A DNA stretch of 64,000 bases from Paracoccus sp. R12_2 (GCF_017744015.1 NZ_JAGHRA010000001.1:248001-312000); one strand, 5' to 3'; shown: positions 25,913 to 34,729, counted from the first letter of the stretch. Program-made: numbers and translations. The notes: generated by a model not told the origin, from the letters alone.

Positions 25913-26494
25913 CTAACGGCCGCGTGCGGCTGTCACATCCCGGTCGCGGCGGCCAACCGTGCCGTCGAAACCGACATCAGGCAGATCATCGACCACCCGG
26001 CGCAGGATCGCCACCTGCCCCGTCCACGGCCACCCGAACCGTCCCTGCGCGACCGGCACGAATCCCATCGCCCGATAGAATTCCATTGCGCCGGAATTCT
26101 GGACCCGGACCTCGGCCCTCAGACCGGGATGACCTGCCGATGCCGCCCGGACCAGTGCTTGCCTGAGCAGCGCGCTGCCGATCCCTTGACGCGCATCGCG
26201 CACGACAATGCCGTCCACGACAAGATCCGCGGTCGCCGGGGCCGCGCGAAACGCGATCCGCGCCCCCAAAGGGGTTGCTGCGGGAAACCCGCCTTGTGCG
26301 TCGCGCAAGCCGATCACACCGGCGACACCGCCGGTATCGTCCAACGCAACCATCCCATGGCACGCACGAACCCTGGGGGGCGGGCCCCAGCCATGACCGG
26401 TTGCGCCCCACCACAGCCGGGCCGCCTGGGACAGTGCCGCGTCGGGCACGGGGCTGACGATCTGCAGCGGGTGGTCTTGTCTCTGATTGCGCAT
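25913..26494 (-). CDS. GNAT family N-acetyltransferase
   Basis: The 193-residue protein contains a GNAT fold with the acetyl-CoA loop VVRDARQGIGSALLRQALV (about residues 97-115) and the terminal NSGAMEFYRAMGFVPVAQGRFGW. The frame extends upstream, but ATG 26494 gives a normal-sized protein. The substrate is unknown. It is convergent with the membrane-protein gene and divergent from azlC across 44 bases, so the two promoters must overlap. Confidence 0.85.
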   Translation of the reverse strand: MRNQRQDHPLQIVSPVPDAALSQAARLWWGATGHGWGPPPRVRACHGMVALDDTGGVAGVIGLRDAQGGFPAATPLGARIAFRAAPATADLVVDGIVVRDARQGIGSALLRQALVRAASAGHPGLRAEVRVQNSGAMEFYRAMGFVPVAQGRFGWPWTGQVAILRRVVDDLPDVGFDGTVGRRDRDVTAARGR

Positions 26495-26538
26495 CGTGCA
26501 AGCAAGGTTGCCGCGAACCGTCGGAAAACAAAAGCGCC

Positions 26539-27324
26539 ATGAGCCCCTCGCCCGCCCCCAGACCCAATCATCAGCAGGCTGCCGCCGACGATCCGGCAGT
26601 GGCGCGCGCCCTGACGCGCACACCCGCGCAGGCATTCCGGCACGGGATGATCCAGTCGGTGCCCCTGATGATCGTCGTGGTGCCCTTTGCATTGCTGTTC
26701 GGCATCGTCGCGCTGGAGGCGGGAATGGACATCGCGCAGGTGATGGGATTTTCGGTTCTGGTGCTGGCCGGGGCGTCGCAGTTCACCGCGGTTCAACTGT
26801 TGTCCGATCATGCGCCGGTCCTGATCGTCATCCTGTCCGGGTTGGCGGTCAATCTGCGCATGGCGATGTATTCGGCATCACTGGTCCCCTGGCTGCGCGA
26901 GGCGACAGGTTCTCAGAAGGCACTGATCGCCTATGCGCTGATCGATCAAAGCTATGCCCTGTCGATCCAGCATTATGAACGACATCCCCGGCTGTCGCTG
27001 CGGCAGCGACTTGCCTATTTCGCGGGCGTCGCTGTTGCGATGTGTGTGCCCTGGATCGTGGCATCCTGGGTCGGCGCAACGGTCGGCCAGGCGATCCCCG
27101 AGGGCATCGCGCTGGATTTCGCCATGCCGATCACCTTTCTGGCGATGATCGCCCCGATGCTGCGCACGGTTGCGCATCTGGCCGCGTGCTTTGTGGCGAT
27201 CGTCGCGGCGCTGGCGCTGGCAGGGCTGCCATCGGGGCTGGGCCTGCTGATCGCAGCGCCACTGGGCATGGCCACCGGAGCCATCGTCGAAACATGGATG
27301 GAACGGAAGGGGGACGGGCGATGA
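26539..27324 (+). CDS. azlC: AzlC-type branched-chain amino acid exporter, large subunit
   Basis: AzlC with AzlD forms an exporter of branched-chain or other neutral amino acids in the inner membrane. The 261-residue protein has about five to six helices and the family segments GMIQSVPLMIVVVPFALLFG (residues 35-54), VLVLAGASQFTAVQLL and NLRMAMYSASLVPWL. Its stop codon overlaps the azlD start (ATGA), as in most azlCD operons. The first 30 residues are a hydrophilic extension. Confidence 0.92.
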   Translation: MSPSPAPRPNHQQAAADDPAVARALTRTPAQAFRHGMIQSVPLMIVVVPFALLFGIVALEAGMDIAQVMGFSVLVLAGASQFTAVQLLSDHAPVLIVILSGLAVNLRMAMYSASLVPWLREATGSQKALIAYALIDQSYALSIQHYERHPRLSLRQRLAYFAGVAVAMCVPWIVASWVGATVGQAIPEGIALDFAMPITFLAMIAPMLRTVAHLAACFVAIVAALALAGLPSGLGLLIAAPLGMATGAIVETWMERKGDGR

Positions 27325-27656
27325 ACGGCGGCGTATCCGATCTGACCGTCTGGTTCGTCATCATCGTGCTGGGGATCGGCACGTTCCTGATCCGCTGGTC
27401 ATTCCTGGGCGCGCTGGGGGACCGGCCGTTGCCCGGCTGGGTGCTGCGGATGCTGCGCTATACCCCGGTCGCGGTGCTGCCGGCGCTGGTCGCGCCGCTG
27501 GTCATGTGGCCCGAGGCGACGCAGGGCCAGCCGGACCCCGCGCGGCTGTCCGCCGCAGCCGCGACGCTGCTGGTCGGCGTGCTGAGCAAGAACGTGATCC
27601 TTGCCATCCTTGCGGGCGGCATCACGCTGTTCGGAATGCTCTACGTTCTGGGATAG
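27321..27656 (+). CDS. azlD: AzlD-type amino acid exporter, small subunit
   Basis: The 111-residue protein has four predicted helices and the AzlD segments VIIVLGIGTFLIRWSFL (residues 13-29) and LRMLRYTPVAVLPALVAPL. ATG 27321 lies within the azlC stop codon and follows AAGGGGGACGGGCG. The frame is open further upstream inside azlC, but that part has no AzlD similarity. The gene end overlaps the end of the convergent lipoprotein gene by 16 bases. Confidence 0.92.
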   Translation: MNGGVSDLTVWFVIIVLGIGTFLIRWSFLGALGDRPLPGWVLRMLRYTPVAVLPALVAPLVMWPEATQGQPDPARLSAAAATLLVGVLSKNVILAILAGGITLFGMLYVLG

Positions 27657-28267
27657 CCCGTGATCGTTCCGTCCTTCTGTTTCAGAAGGACATCGTGATT
27701 GTTCGCCGGATCGCCGTCGCGATGCGATTTCGACACCACGCCGGGCAGGGTGCGGAACCAGTTGCGCAGCTTGATCGGGGAAAATCCGGTCGGGGCGTTC
27801 TCGAATCCCGGCAGGCCGCGCAGCACACTGCCGGTCTCGACGGCGCAGAAGCTTTTGTTGGCAGCGCCGTTTGCCTCGGCCCGTGCGATGGCCAGATCCG
27901 CGACTTCGCGGCTGACGGGAACGCGATCCTCGGCCACCCAATAGGTGCTGCGGGCGTGATAATCGATGTAGAAACGCTTGAAGTTGTCGGTGACCCCATA
28001 CAGCACGTCATGGCGTTCGGGGATGCGCGGATGGTTCCAGCTGCCCGCCGGATCATAAACCACCCGCTGGCTGCCATTGATCATCAGCGCGGAATGCCCG
28101 CCCTCGCCGCGCGGAATGCCAATCACGGTGAACAGCGTGATCGATGGCGGCTCGTCACTGACAAATCGCGCGGCGCGCACGGCTTCGTCGCTTGCCCAGA
28201 TGTTGTCGGCCCCGCACGCAGCCAGAACAGCCGGCAGCGACGCCGCCAGGAAGACGCGTCTTTTCAT
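27641..28267 (-). CDS. Tat-type lipoprotein, possibly a permuted papain-like fold
   Basis: The 208-residue protein starts KRRVFLAASLPAVLAAC, which combines a twin-arginine motif with a lipobox (Cys near residue 18). The mature part has GGHSALMINGSQRVVYDPAGSW (about residues 56-77) and, about 90 residues later, NKSFCAVETGSVLRGL. A histidine before a cysteine in this arrangement recalls circularly permuted NlpC/P60-like enzymes that act on peptides or lipids. That assignment is an inference from spacing and not a clear family match. It lies 21 bases downstream of the cytochrome oxidase subunit IV gene. Confidence 0.75.
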   Translation of the reverse strand: MKRRVFLAASLPAVLAACGADNIWASDEAVRAARFVSDEPPSITLFTVIGIPRGEGGHSALMINGSQRVVYDPAGSWNHPRIPERHDVLYGVTDNFKRFYIDYHARSTYWVAEDRVPVSREVADLAIARAEANGAANKSFCAVETGSVLRGLPGFENAPTGFSPIKLRNWFRTLPGVVSKSHRDGDPANNHDVLLKQKDGTITGYPRT

Positions 28268-28288
28268 GTCATCAGATCCCGTTCGCGA

Positions 28289-28423
28289 TCAGGCGTTCGT
28301 CAGCGCCATGAAGATCAGCGCCAGGATCGACAGCCCTGCCACCCAGCTTGCCAGCTTGATGAAGCCCGCAAAGGTCTTCCGGTGTTCGGTGATGTCCATC
28401 TTGCCATGCTCGTGATCGGCCAT
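28289..28423 (-). CDS. aa3-type cytochrome c oxidase subunit IV
   Basis: This 44-residue protein has a hydrophilic start with HEHGKMDITEHRKTF and a single membrane helix (WVAGLSILALIFMALTNA). It closely resembles the small subunit IV of the Paracoccus aa3 oxidase, which packs against subunits I and III and is dispensable for catalysis. ATG 28423 has a GGAG ribosome site 7 bases upstream. The gene lies apart from the main ctaCDE genes, which are not in the window. It sits between an MBL-fold hydrolase gene and a lipoprotein gene on the same strand. Confidence 0.88.
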   Translation of the reverse strand: MADHEHGKMDITEHRKTFAGFIKLASWVAGLSILALIFMALTNA

Positions 28424-28476
28424 GCCTGTTCTCCGCGTTTGCCTGAGACGTGCGATACCCGAATCGGGCAGCGCTG

Positions 28477-29499
28477 TCACGCCCCCCACAGCACCGCGCC
28501 ATCGCTTTCGCCGACCGCCCGGATCCGCCCCGCGCGGCGCAGGTGATTGATATGCGCAACCGCCTCGACCAGGGCCAGCCCGAACTCCATCGCCGCGATA
28601 CGACGCTTGAACAGGATGTCGAAGCAGCCGACCGCGCTGCGCGGCGCCTGCGCCAACGCGTCCTCGATGCGCGCAAGGGCGCCATGATGATTGTCGGCCA
28701 GCTGACGCAACCTGTCGGGCAGTCCGGTGAAGGGCAGCTTGTGTCCCGGCAGGACCAGGTGGCGGTCTTCGGCCAGACGCGCCATGCGCGCGCAACTGGC
28801 CAGCCATTCCCCCACCGGATCGGCTTCTGGCTCGTTCGGATAGACGCCGAGATTGGGCGAGATCGAGGGCAGAAGCTGGTCCCCGCCGATCACCAGATCG
28901 TCGTCCAGAGACCACAATGTGACATGCCGCGGTGCATGCCCGTCGCCCATCGCCACCCGCCACCGACGACCGCCGATCCGCAATTCCTCGCCCTCGTGCA
29001 GCCTTTTGTATCCGGGCGGCAGCGGATGGACGACATCGGCGCTGTTATAGGGGCGTTCGGCGGCGCGTCTTTCCAGCAGATCCGCGGGCATTCCCGCGCG
29101 CCGCCAGAAATCCAGCGCCTGCGGGGTGGGCGTGTCCTGAATATCAAGTTGCAGCATCCGCGCCGTCAGCCACGCGGTCCGGCTCATCGCCAGTTCCGCG
29201 CCGTCGGTCTGCATGAACCAGCCAGCAAGTCCGATATGGTCGGGATGATGATGGGTGCCGATGACGCGAACGACCGGCAGCCCCCGCAACGGCCCCGACC
29301 GCAGGCGCTGCCAGATGGCGCGGGCGCGGCGCGTGTCAAAACCGGTATCCACGACGGTCCAGCCATCCGCTTCGCGCAGCGCGTAGACATTGACATGATC
29401 CAGCGCCATCGGCAGCGGCAGGCGCAACCACATCACGCCCGGCGCCACCTCGATGCCCTCGCCCTCGTCGGGCGGCGACTGGAACGGATAGTCGATCAC
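28477..29499 (-). CDS. MBL-fold metallo-hydrolase
   Basis: The 340-residue protein has the metallo-beta-lactamase zinc motif GTHHHPDHIG (near residue 85). A histidine follows in GDGHAPRHVTLW, then an aspartate in IGGDQLLPS and a histidine in VLPGHKLPF, which completes a binuclear metal site. The N-terminal LPLPMALDHVNVYAL and a helical C-terminal domain resemble hydrolases annotated as glyoxalase-II or beta-lactamase-like. GTG 29499 overlaps the stop of the acyl-CoA dehydrogenase gene (GTGA), so the two are coupled, which suggests a thioester or acyl substrate. The reaction is unproven. Confidence 0.88.
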   Translation of the reverse strand: MIDYPFQSPPDEGEGIEVAPGVMWLRLPLPMALDHVNVYALREADGWTVVDTGFDTRRARAIWQRLRSGPLRGLPVVRVIGTHHHPDHIGLAGWFMQTDGAELAMSRTAWLTARMLQLDIQDTPTPQALDFWRRAGMPADLLERRAAERPYNSADVVHPLPPGYKRLHEGEELRIGGRRWRVAMGDGHAPRHVTLWSLDDDLVIGGDQLLPSISPNLGVYPNEPEADPVGEWLASCARMARLAEDRHLVLPGHKLPFTGLPDRLRQLADNHHGALARIEDALAQAPRSAVGCFDILFKRRIAAMEFGLALVEAVAHINHLRRAGRIRAVGESDGAVLWGA

Positions 29500-31193
29500 C
29501 CGCCAAGCCCCCCGGCCAGCGACGCGTCGCTGATCGCGGTCAGATCGGCCAGTTCCGCGCGCGCCTCGGCAAGATTGGCGGCGTATCGCGGCAGCACCCG
29601 GGCAATGAAGACCCGCGCAAGCGCCAGTTGCGCCTCGTCCCCCTTGCGCGCCGCGCGCAGGTGGAAATGTCCGCCCAGCACCAGCGCGAAGGCCGTCAGA
29701 TAGGGCACCGCACCCGCAAACCGCTGGTCCAGATCCCGCTTCAGCAGATCCTGTGTCGCTTCGCGCAGCGCCTCGGATGCCTGCCAGACGTCGTCGGCCA
29801 GTTCGGGGTGGTCGCCATGCGCGGCCTTGGCGCCATCCGACACCTCGTCCAGAAGCCGCATCGCCGCCTCGCCGCCGTCGGCCAGCTTGCGGCCGACCAG
29901 ATCCATGGCCTGTATGCCGTTCGTGCCCTCGTAGATCGGGGTGATGCGAACGTCGCGCAGATATTGTGCCGCACCGGTTTCCTCGACATAGCCCATGCCG
30001 CCATGCACCTGCACGCCGGTATCGGCGACCCGGCAGCCCACATCTGTGCCATATGCCTTGGCGATCGGGGTCAGGAAGGCTGCGCGGGCGGCGCAATCAC
30101 GATCGTCCGTCGCGCGCTCCATGTCGATGCTGGCGGCACAGGCCAGACAGATCGCGCGCGCCGCGAAGATCTCGGCCCGTGCCGTGGCCAGCATCCGGCG
30201 CACATCGGGATGCCCGATGATCGGCCCCATCTGGTTGCGATCCTGCGCATAGGCGACAGCCTGTTGCAGCGCCGCCTCGGCCACGCCGACACCCTGCACG
30301 CCGACGCCAAGCCGGGCGCAGTTCATCATCGTGAACATCGCGGCCATGCCCTTGTGTTCCTGCCCGATCAGCCATCCGGTCGCGCCGTCATAGCTCATCA
30401 CGCAGGTCGGGCTGCCGTGAATGCCCATCTTTTCTTCCAGGCTGACGACCTTCAGGCTGTTGGCGACGCCGGGATTTCCATCCACGTCGGGAATGAATTT
30501 CGGGACCATGAACAGGCTGATGCCTTTGGTGCCCTTGCCCCCGTCAGGCAGCCGCGCAAGCACCGCGTGGCAGACATTCTCGGTCACATCGCTGTCGCCC
30601 CACGTGATGAAGATCTTCTGGCCGGTGATCGTGTAGGTGCCGTCGCCGTTGCGTTCCGCCTTCGTGGTCAGGGCACCGACATCGCTGCCTGCACCCGGCT
30701 CGGTCAGGTTCATGGTGCCCGACCATTCGCCGCTGGTCAGTTTCGGCAGATACAACGCCTTCAGCGAGTCGCTGGCATGATGCTCCAGCGCCTCGATCTG
30801 GCCCTGCGTCAGCAGCGGGTTCAGCTGCAGCGACAGGCAGGCGCCAGACATCATGTCGGCCACCGCCATGTTCAGGGATTGCGGCAGGCCCATGCCGCCA
30901 TATTCCGGATCGGCGGCAAGGCCGATCCAGCCGCCTTCTGCGATCGCCCGGAACCCCGCATCAAAGCCGGGCGAAGACCGCAGCTTGCCATTCTCCAGCC
31001 GGGCCGGGGTCTGGTCGCCGGCGTGGTTCAGCGGCGCCAGAACGTTGCTGGCCAGTTTGCCGGCTTCGGTCAGGATGGCTGTCGTGGTTTCCGGGGTCGC
31101 CTCGGCGAATTTTTCGGTGCCGGCCACATCGGGAAAAGGCACGACATGTTTCAGGATGAATTCGATTTGCTCGACCGGCGCCGCATAGCTCAT
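29496..31193 (-). CDS. acyl-CoA dehydrogenase (DmdC/large type)
   Basis: The 565-residue flavoprotein has the acyl-CoA dehydrogenase core with MNLTEPGAGSDVGALTTKA (about residues 167-185), ITGQKIFITWGD and GGMGYVEETGAAQYLRDVRI. A C-terminal helical extension of about 120 residues is typical of the large group that includes DmdC (3-methylmercaptopropionyl-CoA dehydrogenase). EGTNGIQAMDLVGRKL contains the conserved E-G-T-N motif. The dmdB and dmdD genes are absent, so a fatty or branched-chain acyl-CoA is equally likely. It is coupled to the MBL-fold gene downstream. Confidence 0.9.
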   Translation of the reverse strand: MSYAAPVEQIEFILKHVVPFPDVAGTEKFAEATPETTTAILTEAGKLASNVLAPLNHAGDQTPARLENGKLRSSPGFDAGFRAIAEGGWIGLAADPEYGGMGLPQSLNMAVADMMSGACLSLQLNPLLTQGQIEALEHHASDSLKALYLPKLTSGEWSGTMNLTEPGAGSDVGALTTKAERNGDGTYTITGQKIFITWGDSDVTENVCHAVLARLPDGGKGTKGISLFMVPKFIPDVDGNPGVANSLKVVSLEEKMGIHGSPTCVMSYDGATGWLIGQEHKGMAAMFTMMNCARLGVGVQGVGVAEAALQQAVAYAQDRNQMGPIIGHPDVRRMLATARAEIFAARAICLACAASIDMERATDDRDCAARAAFLTPIAKAYGTDVGCRVADTGVQVHGGMGYVEETGAAQYLRDVRITPIYEGTNGIQAMDLVGRKLADGGEAAMRLLDEVSDGAKAAHGDHPELADDVWQASEALREATQDLLKRDLDQRFAGAVPYLTAFALVLGGHFHLRAARKGDEAQLALARVFIARVLPRYAANLAEARAELADLTAISDASLAGGLGG

Positions 31194-31306
31194 CTTGACC
31201 TCGCTCCCATGCGCCTTGGCAAAACCTGCTGGCGCGACTATCAGACTGTCTCGACCCGCATCTTAGGTTCACGCGGCCAAGTCTCAACCGAAACCCGGCG
31301 TCACGG

Positions 31307-32257
31307 ATGAAGACCGAAAGACTGACCCCCGATCCCGACGGCATCGCGCGCGCGGCCGAATTGCTGGCCGCCGGTCAGACCGTCGCCATGCCGACCGAGA
31401 CCGTCTACGGGCTTGCGGGCGATGCCCGCAATGGCCGCGCGGTCGCGCGCATCTTCGAGTCGAAGGGGCGTCCGGGCTTCAACCCGCTGATCGTGCATGT
31501 GCCCGACCTTGCGGCGGCGCGGGACATTGCAAGCTTCGGCGACGAGGCGCTGATCCTGGCGCAGACCTTCTGGCCCGGTGCGCTGACCCTGGTGCTGGAC
31601 CTGCACGCGACATCTGACATCGCGCCGCTGGTCACGGCCGGTCTGGACACCGTGGGCATCCGCCTTCCCGATCATCCCGCCGCCCGCGCCTTGCTGAAGC
31701 GGTTCGGCGGCCCGCTGGCCGCGCCGTCGGCCAATGTCTCGGGGCGGGTCAGCCCGACCAGCGCCGATCATGTCCTTGACCCCGACGGCGGGCTGGCCGG
31801 ACGGATCGCCGCAGTCCTGGACGCAGGCCCCTGCCCCGTCGGCGTGGAATCGACGATCGTCGGCTGGCCGAACGGCCGCGCCACATTGCTGCGCCCCGGC
31901 GGTATTCCCGCCGAAGCCATCGAGGCTGCAATCGGCCACAAGCTGATCGCGCCTTCCATCGATCCGGATCGCCCCAGTGCGCCGGGCCAGCTGACCAGCC
32001 ACTATGCCCCGAACGTGGCGCTGAGGCTGAACGCCGCGGCGCCACGCCCGGACGAGACCTTCATCGCCTTCGGTGCGCCCGGACGCTTCAGCCTGTCCCA
32101 GCATGGCGACCTGACCGAAGCGGCGGCGAACCTGTTCGACACCTTGCGCCGCGCAGATCGCGAAGGTCGGCCGATCGCCGTCGCGCCGGTTCCGGAACAC
32201 GGGCTGGGTGCGGCGATCAACGACCGCCTGCGCCGCGCGGCGGCGCCGCGCGACTGA
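31307..32257 (+). CDS. L-threonylcarbamoyladenylate synthase (Sua5 type)
   Basis: The enzyme makes threonylcarbamoyl-AMP for the t6A37 modification of ANN-decoding tRNAs. The 316-residue protein has the YrdC domain (AMPTETVYGLAGDARNGRAV, residues 27-46, and KGRPGFNPLIVHV). A C-terminal Sua5 domain (about residues 215-310) begins after the conserved SAPGQLTSHYAPN linker. The presence of the C-terminal domain makes it Sua5 and not the shorter TsaC. It is divergent from the acyl-CoA dehydrogenase gene across 113 bases. Confidence 0.94.
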   Translation: MKTERLTPDPDGIARAAELLAAGQTVAMPTETVYGLAGDARNGRAVARIFESKGRPGFNPLIVHVPDLAAARDIASFGDEALILAQTFWPGALTLVLDLHATSDIAPLVTAGLDTVGIRLPDHPAARALLKRFGGPLAAPSANVSGRVSPTSADHVLDPDGGLAGRIAAVLDAGPCPVGVESTIVGWPNGRATLLRPGGIPAEAIEAAIGHKLIAPSIDPDRPSAPGQLTSHYAPNVALRLNAAAPRPDETFIAFGAPGRFSLSQHGDLTEAAANLFDTLRRADREGRPIAVAPVPEHGLGAAINDRLRRAAAPRD

Positions 32258-32287
32258 TCCCGACGGATCCGGCTGGAAGCGGAAAAT

Positions 32288-32342
32288 GCCGAAGCCGGAC
32301 CCATCGAAGGTCCGGCTTCGGCGGCGGAGGCAAGCCTCCGCC
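32288..32342 (-). terminator. terminator of gdhA with tandem hairpins
   Basis: A perfect 14-base-pair stem with a 7-base loop (32288-32322) is followed on the minus strand by ATTTTCC. It sits just downstream of gdhA. A second perfect 9-base-pair stem with a 2-base loop (32323-32342) lies immediately before it. The T-rich tail favours the minus strand; read-through control of the convergent Sua5 transcript by the stem is possible. Confidence 0.7.
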
Positions 32343-32356
32343 CGCTTGCGGCATCC

Positions 32357-33784
32357 CTACAGGCCCAGAGACCCGTAAACGTTCGAGATCCGGCGAATCG
32401 CGACCACGTAGGCCGCGGTCCGCATGTCGTCGACCCGCGGATTGGCCATCCAGACCTCTTTCATCTTGCCGAACGCCTCGCGCATGGTGTCGTCCAGACC
32501 CGACCGAACCAGATCCAGTTCGTCCGCGCCATGCAGGAAAGCTTCCTTGAAGCCCCTGGCCAGCTCGAAATTCGTGCCGGTATCGGCCGAGATCCGTTCC
32601 AGTTCCTCGATCAGCATCCGGGCACGCGCCTCTTCGTGGCGACGTTCAAGACGGCCAAGACTGATCTGCGACAGGTTCTTGACCCATTCGAAATAGGACA
32701 CCGTCACACCGCCGGCGTTGGCATACATGTCGGGAATGATCACCACGCCCTTGCGCTTCAGGATGTCATCGGCATCCGCCGTCACCGGACCGTTGGCGGC
32801 CTCGATGATCAGCTTGCACTTGATCCGTTCGGCATTGTCCGAATGGATGACGCTTTCGACGGCGGCGGGGATCAGGATGTCGCATTCATCCTCGAGACGG
32901 GCCAGCCCTTCCTCGTGATAATCGCCACCCGCGAAGCCGCGCACCCCGCCCGTCGCGACGATGTGGCCGCGCAGCGCGTCGATATTGATGCCCTGCGGAT
33001 TGGTGATCGCCCCGTCGCGTTCGATCACGCAGGTGATCAAGGACTTGTCCTCGGCCGACAGGAACTGCGCGGCATGATAGCCCACATTGCCCAGGCCCTG
33101 AACAATCACCCGCTTGCCGGCCAGGGTGCCTTCCAGCCCGGCCTTCTTCATCACGTCATCATGCCGGAAGAATTCGCGCAGCGCGTATTGCACGCCGCGG
33201 CCCGTGGCCTCGACCCGTCCGTCGATCCCGCCGGCCGTGCGGGGCTTGCCGGTCACGCAGGCCTTGGCGTTGATGTCATCGGGATGCAGACGTTTATATG
33301 CATCGGCCATCCACGCCATTTCCCGCTCGCCGGTGCCCATATCGGGTGCCGGCACGTTCTGCGACGGCGAAATCAGGTTGCGGCGCGACAGTTCATAGGT
33401 GAAACGGCGGGTGACCTTTTCAAGTTCGTCCTCGTTCCAGGCACGCGGATCGATGCACAGCCCGCCCTTGGATCCGCCGAACGGCACCTCGACCAGTGCG
33501 CATTTGAAGGTCATCAGCGAGGCCAGCGCCTCGACCTCGTCCTGGCTGACATCCAGAGAATAGCGGATGCCGCCCTTGACCGGCTCCATATGTTCGGAAT
33601 GGACCGAGCGATAGCCGGTGAAGGTGTGGATCTCTCCGCGCAGCCGGACGCCGAAGCGGACCGTGTAGGTCGAGTTGCAGACCCGGATCTTTTCTTCCAG
33701 CCCGGGCGGCAGTTCCATCAACCCTGCCGCATGTGTGAACATTCGCTCGACCGAGCCCCGGAACGACTGGTTCGGGTTCGCCAT
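32357..33784 (-). CDS. gdhA: glutamate dehydrogenase (Glu/Leu/Phe/Val family)
   Basis: The enzyme interconverts glutamate and 2-oxoglutarate plus ammonia. The 475-residue protein has the catalytic segment VKGGIRYSLDVSQDEVEALA (about residues 69-88) with the substrate lysine, KCALVEVPFGGSKGGL with the catalytic lysine, and a Rossmann domain with VIVQGLGNVGYHAAQFL (about residues 227-243). Coenzyme preference (NAD or NADP) is not decided here. It is the only gene of its transcript unit, with a strong terminator downstream. It is divergent from a TetR gene across a 294-base AT-richer region. Confidence 0.93.
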   Translation of the reverse strand: MANPNQSFRGSVERMFTHAAGLMELPPGLEEKIRVCNSTYTVRFGVRLRGEIHTFTGYRSVHSEHMEPVKGGIRYSLDVSQDEVEALASLMTFKCALVEVPFGGSKGGLCIDPRAWNEDELEKVTRRFTYELSRRNLISPSQNVPAPDMGTGEREMAWMADAYKRLHPDDINAKACVTGKPRTAGGIDGRVEATGRGVQYALREFFRHDDVMKKAGLEGTLAGKRVIVQGLGNVGYHAAQFLSAEDKSLITCVIERDGAITNPQGINIDALRGHIVATGGVRGFAGGDYHEEGLARLEDECDILIPAAVESVIHSDNAERIKCKLIIEAANGPVTADADDILKRKGVVIIPDMYANAGGVTVSYFEWVKNLSQISLGRLERRHEEARARMLIEELERISADTGTNFELARGFKEAFLHGADELDLVRSGLDDTMREAFGKMKEVWMANPRVDDMRTAAYVVAIRRISNVYGSLGL

Positions 33785-33805
33785 TGCAGTCTCCTCGCCT
33801 TATAC

Positions 33806-33873
33806 GTGGCGTTGATTCGCCACACCCCAAGGCGAAGCTAGGACAATTGTCGCAGATGATCCACGTTGCGTGG
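33806..33873. promoter_or_regulatory. cluster of inverted repeats upstream of gdhA
   Basis: Three short perfect dyads lie within 70 bases. GTGGCG-N6-CGCCAC is at 33806-33823, the palindrome GACAATTGTC at 33842-33851, and CCACG-TTG-CGTGG at 33861-33873. They lie 22-90 bases upstream of gdhA in the gap shared with the divergent TetR gene. One or more could be operators for the TetR protein or another regulator; none matches a site I know. Confidence 0.4.
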
Positions 33874-34078
33874 CTGTACAAGGAAGTGCATTTTCAGCAG
33901 TCGGACAGCCTGATCAACAGGCCTGCAGAAAGGGGAAAAACAACTTTCAGAACACCTACATACGCCTGCATTCATCAAGATTTTTGAAACCAAACCGCTC
34001 GTTTCGGCATTTTTATACAGGCGCGTCATTTTTCTAGGGGCGCGTTGCCGCATACTTTTGACTTACAGGGACATTTTA

Positions 34079-34729
34079 ATGACCAAGAAACAAACACCGA
34101 ACAAGGGACGCAAGTTTGAACAGGTGCGCGAAGGCGCGAAGTCAATTTTCCTGCGGGACGGGTATTGCGGGGCAAGCGTCGATGACATCGCCGCCGCCGC
34201 ACGTGTTTCCAAGGCGACGCTTTACAGCTATTTCCCCGACAAGGCGTTGATGTATCGCGAGGTGCTGCATCACGAGATCGGCAGGCTGCGGGATGTCAGC
34301 CCCATCGACATTCCAGACGATGAGCCCGCGCCAGAGGCGCTGCAACGGATGGCGCATCAGATCGCCGCGTGGCTGGCATCGGACGACATCGTAAGGCTGC
34401 GTCGCGCCGGGACCGCCGAGGCCAATCGCTTTGGCGAGCAATCGCGACAGCTTCACGCGGTGCTTTCCGACGAACTGCGCGAAGCCGCGCGACGGCACCT
34501 GGATCGCTGGATCATGGCCGGCCACCTGACGATCGACGACAGTTCCATGGCCGCCGAACAACTGATCCGGCTGGCCGGTGCATTCGTGCAGGACCGTTCC
34601 CTTCTGACCCCTGCCGACCCTGCGAATGACGAGGCGATCCGTCAGGCTGGCGACGCCGCGGCGACCATGTTCATCGCCGCCTACGGCAATTGCACGAATA
34701 AGCCTGTCTCGCTTGCAGCGGCAAGCTGA
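34079..34729 (+). CDS. TetR-family transcriptional regulator
   Basis: The 216-residue protein has an N-terminal helix-turn-helix (GASVDDIAAAARVSKATLYSYF, about residues 33-54, followed by PDKALMYREVL) and an all-helical C-terminal ligand and dimerisation domain. ATG 34079 is preceded by CAGGGA at 7 bases; the frame is open 7 codons further to a TTG. Its leader is AT-richer than the genome. Being divergent from gdhA, it may regulate itself, gdhA or both. The ligand is unknown. Confidence 0.9.
   Translation: MTKKQTPNKGRKFEQVREGAKSIFLRDGYCGASVDDIAAAARVSKATLYSYFPDKALMYREVLHHEIGRLRDVSPIDIPDDEPAPEALQRMAHQIAAWLASDDIVRLRRAGTAEANRFGEQSRQLHAVLSDELREAARRHLDRWIMAGHLTIDDSSMAAEQLIRLAGAFVQDRSLLTPADPANDEAIRQAGDAAATMFIAAYGNCTNKPVSLAAAS

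Noticed and set aside
29496..31193. Calling the acyl-CoA dehydrogenase DmdC
   Set aside because: The size fits, but no dmdB, dmdD or other DMSP genes are adjacent, so the specific substrate is not supported.
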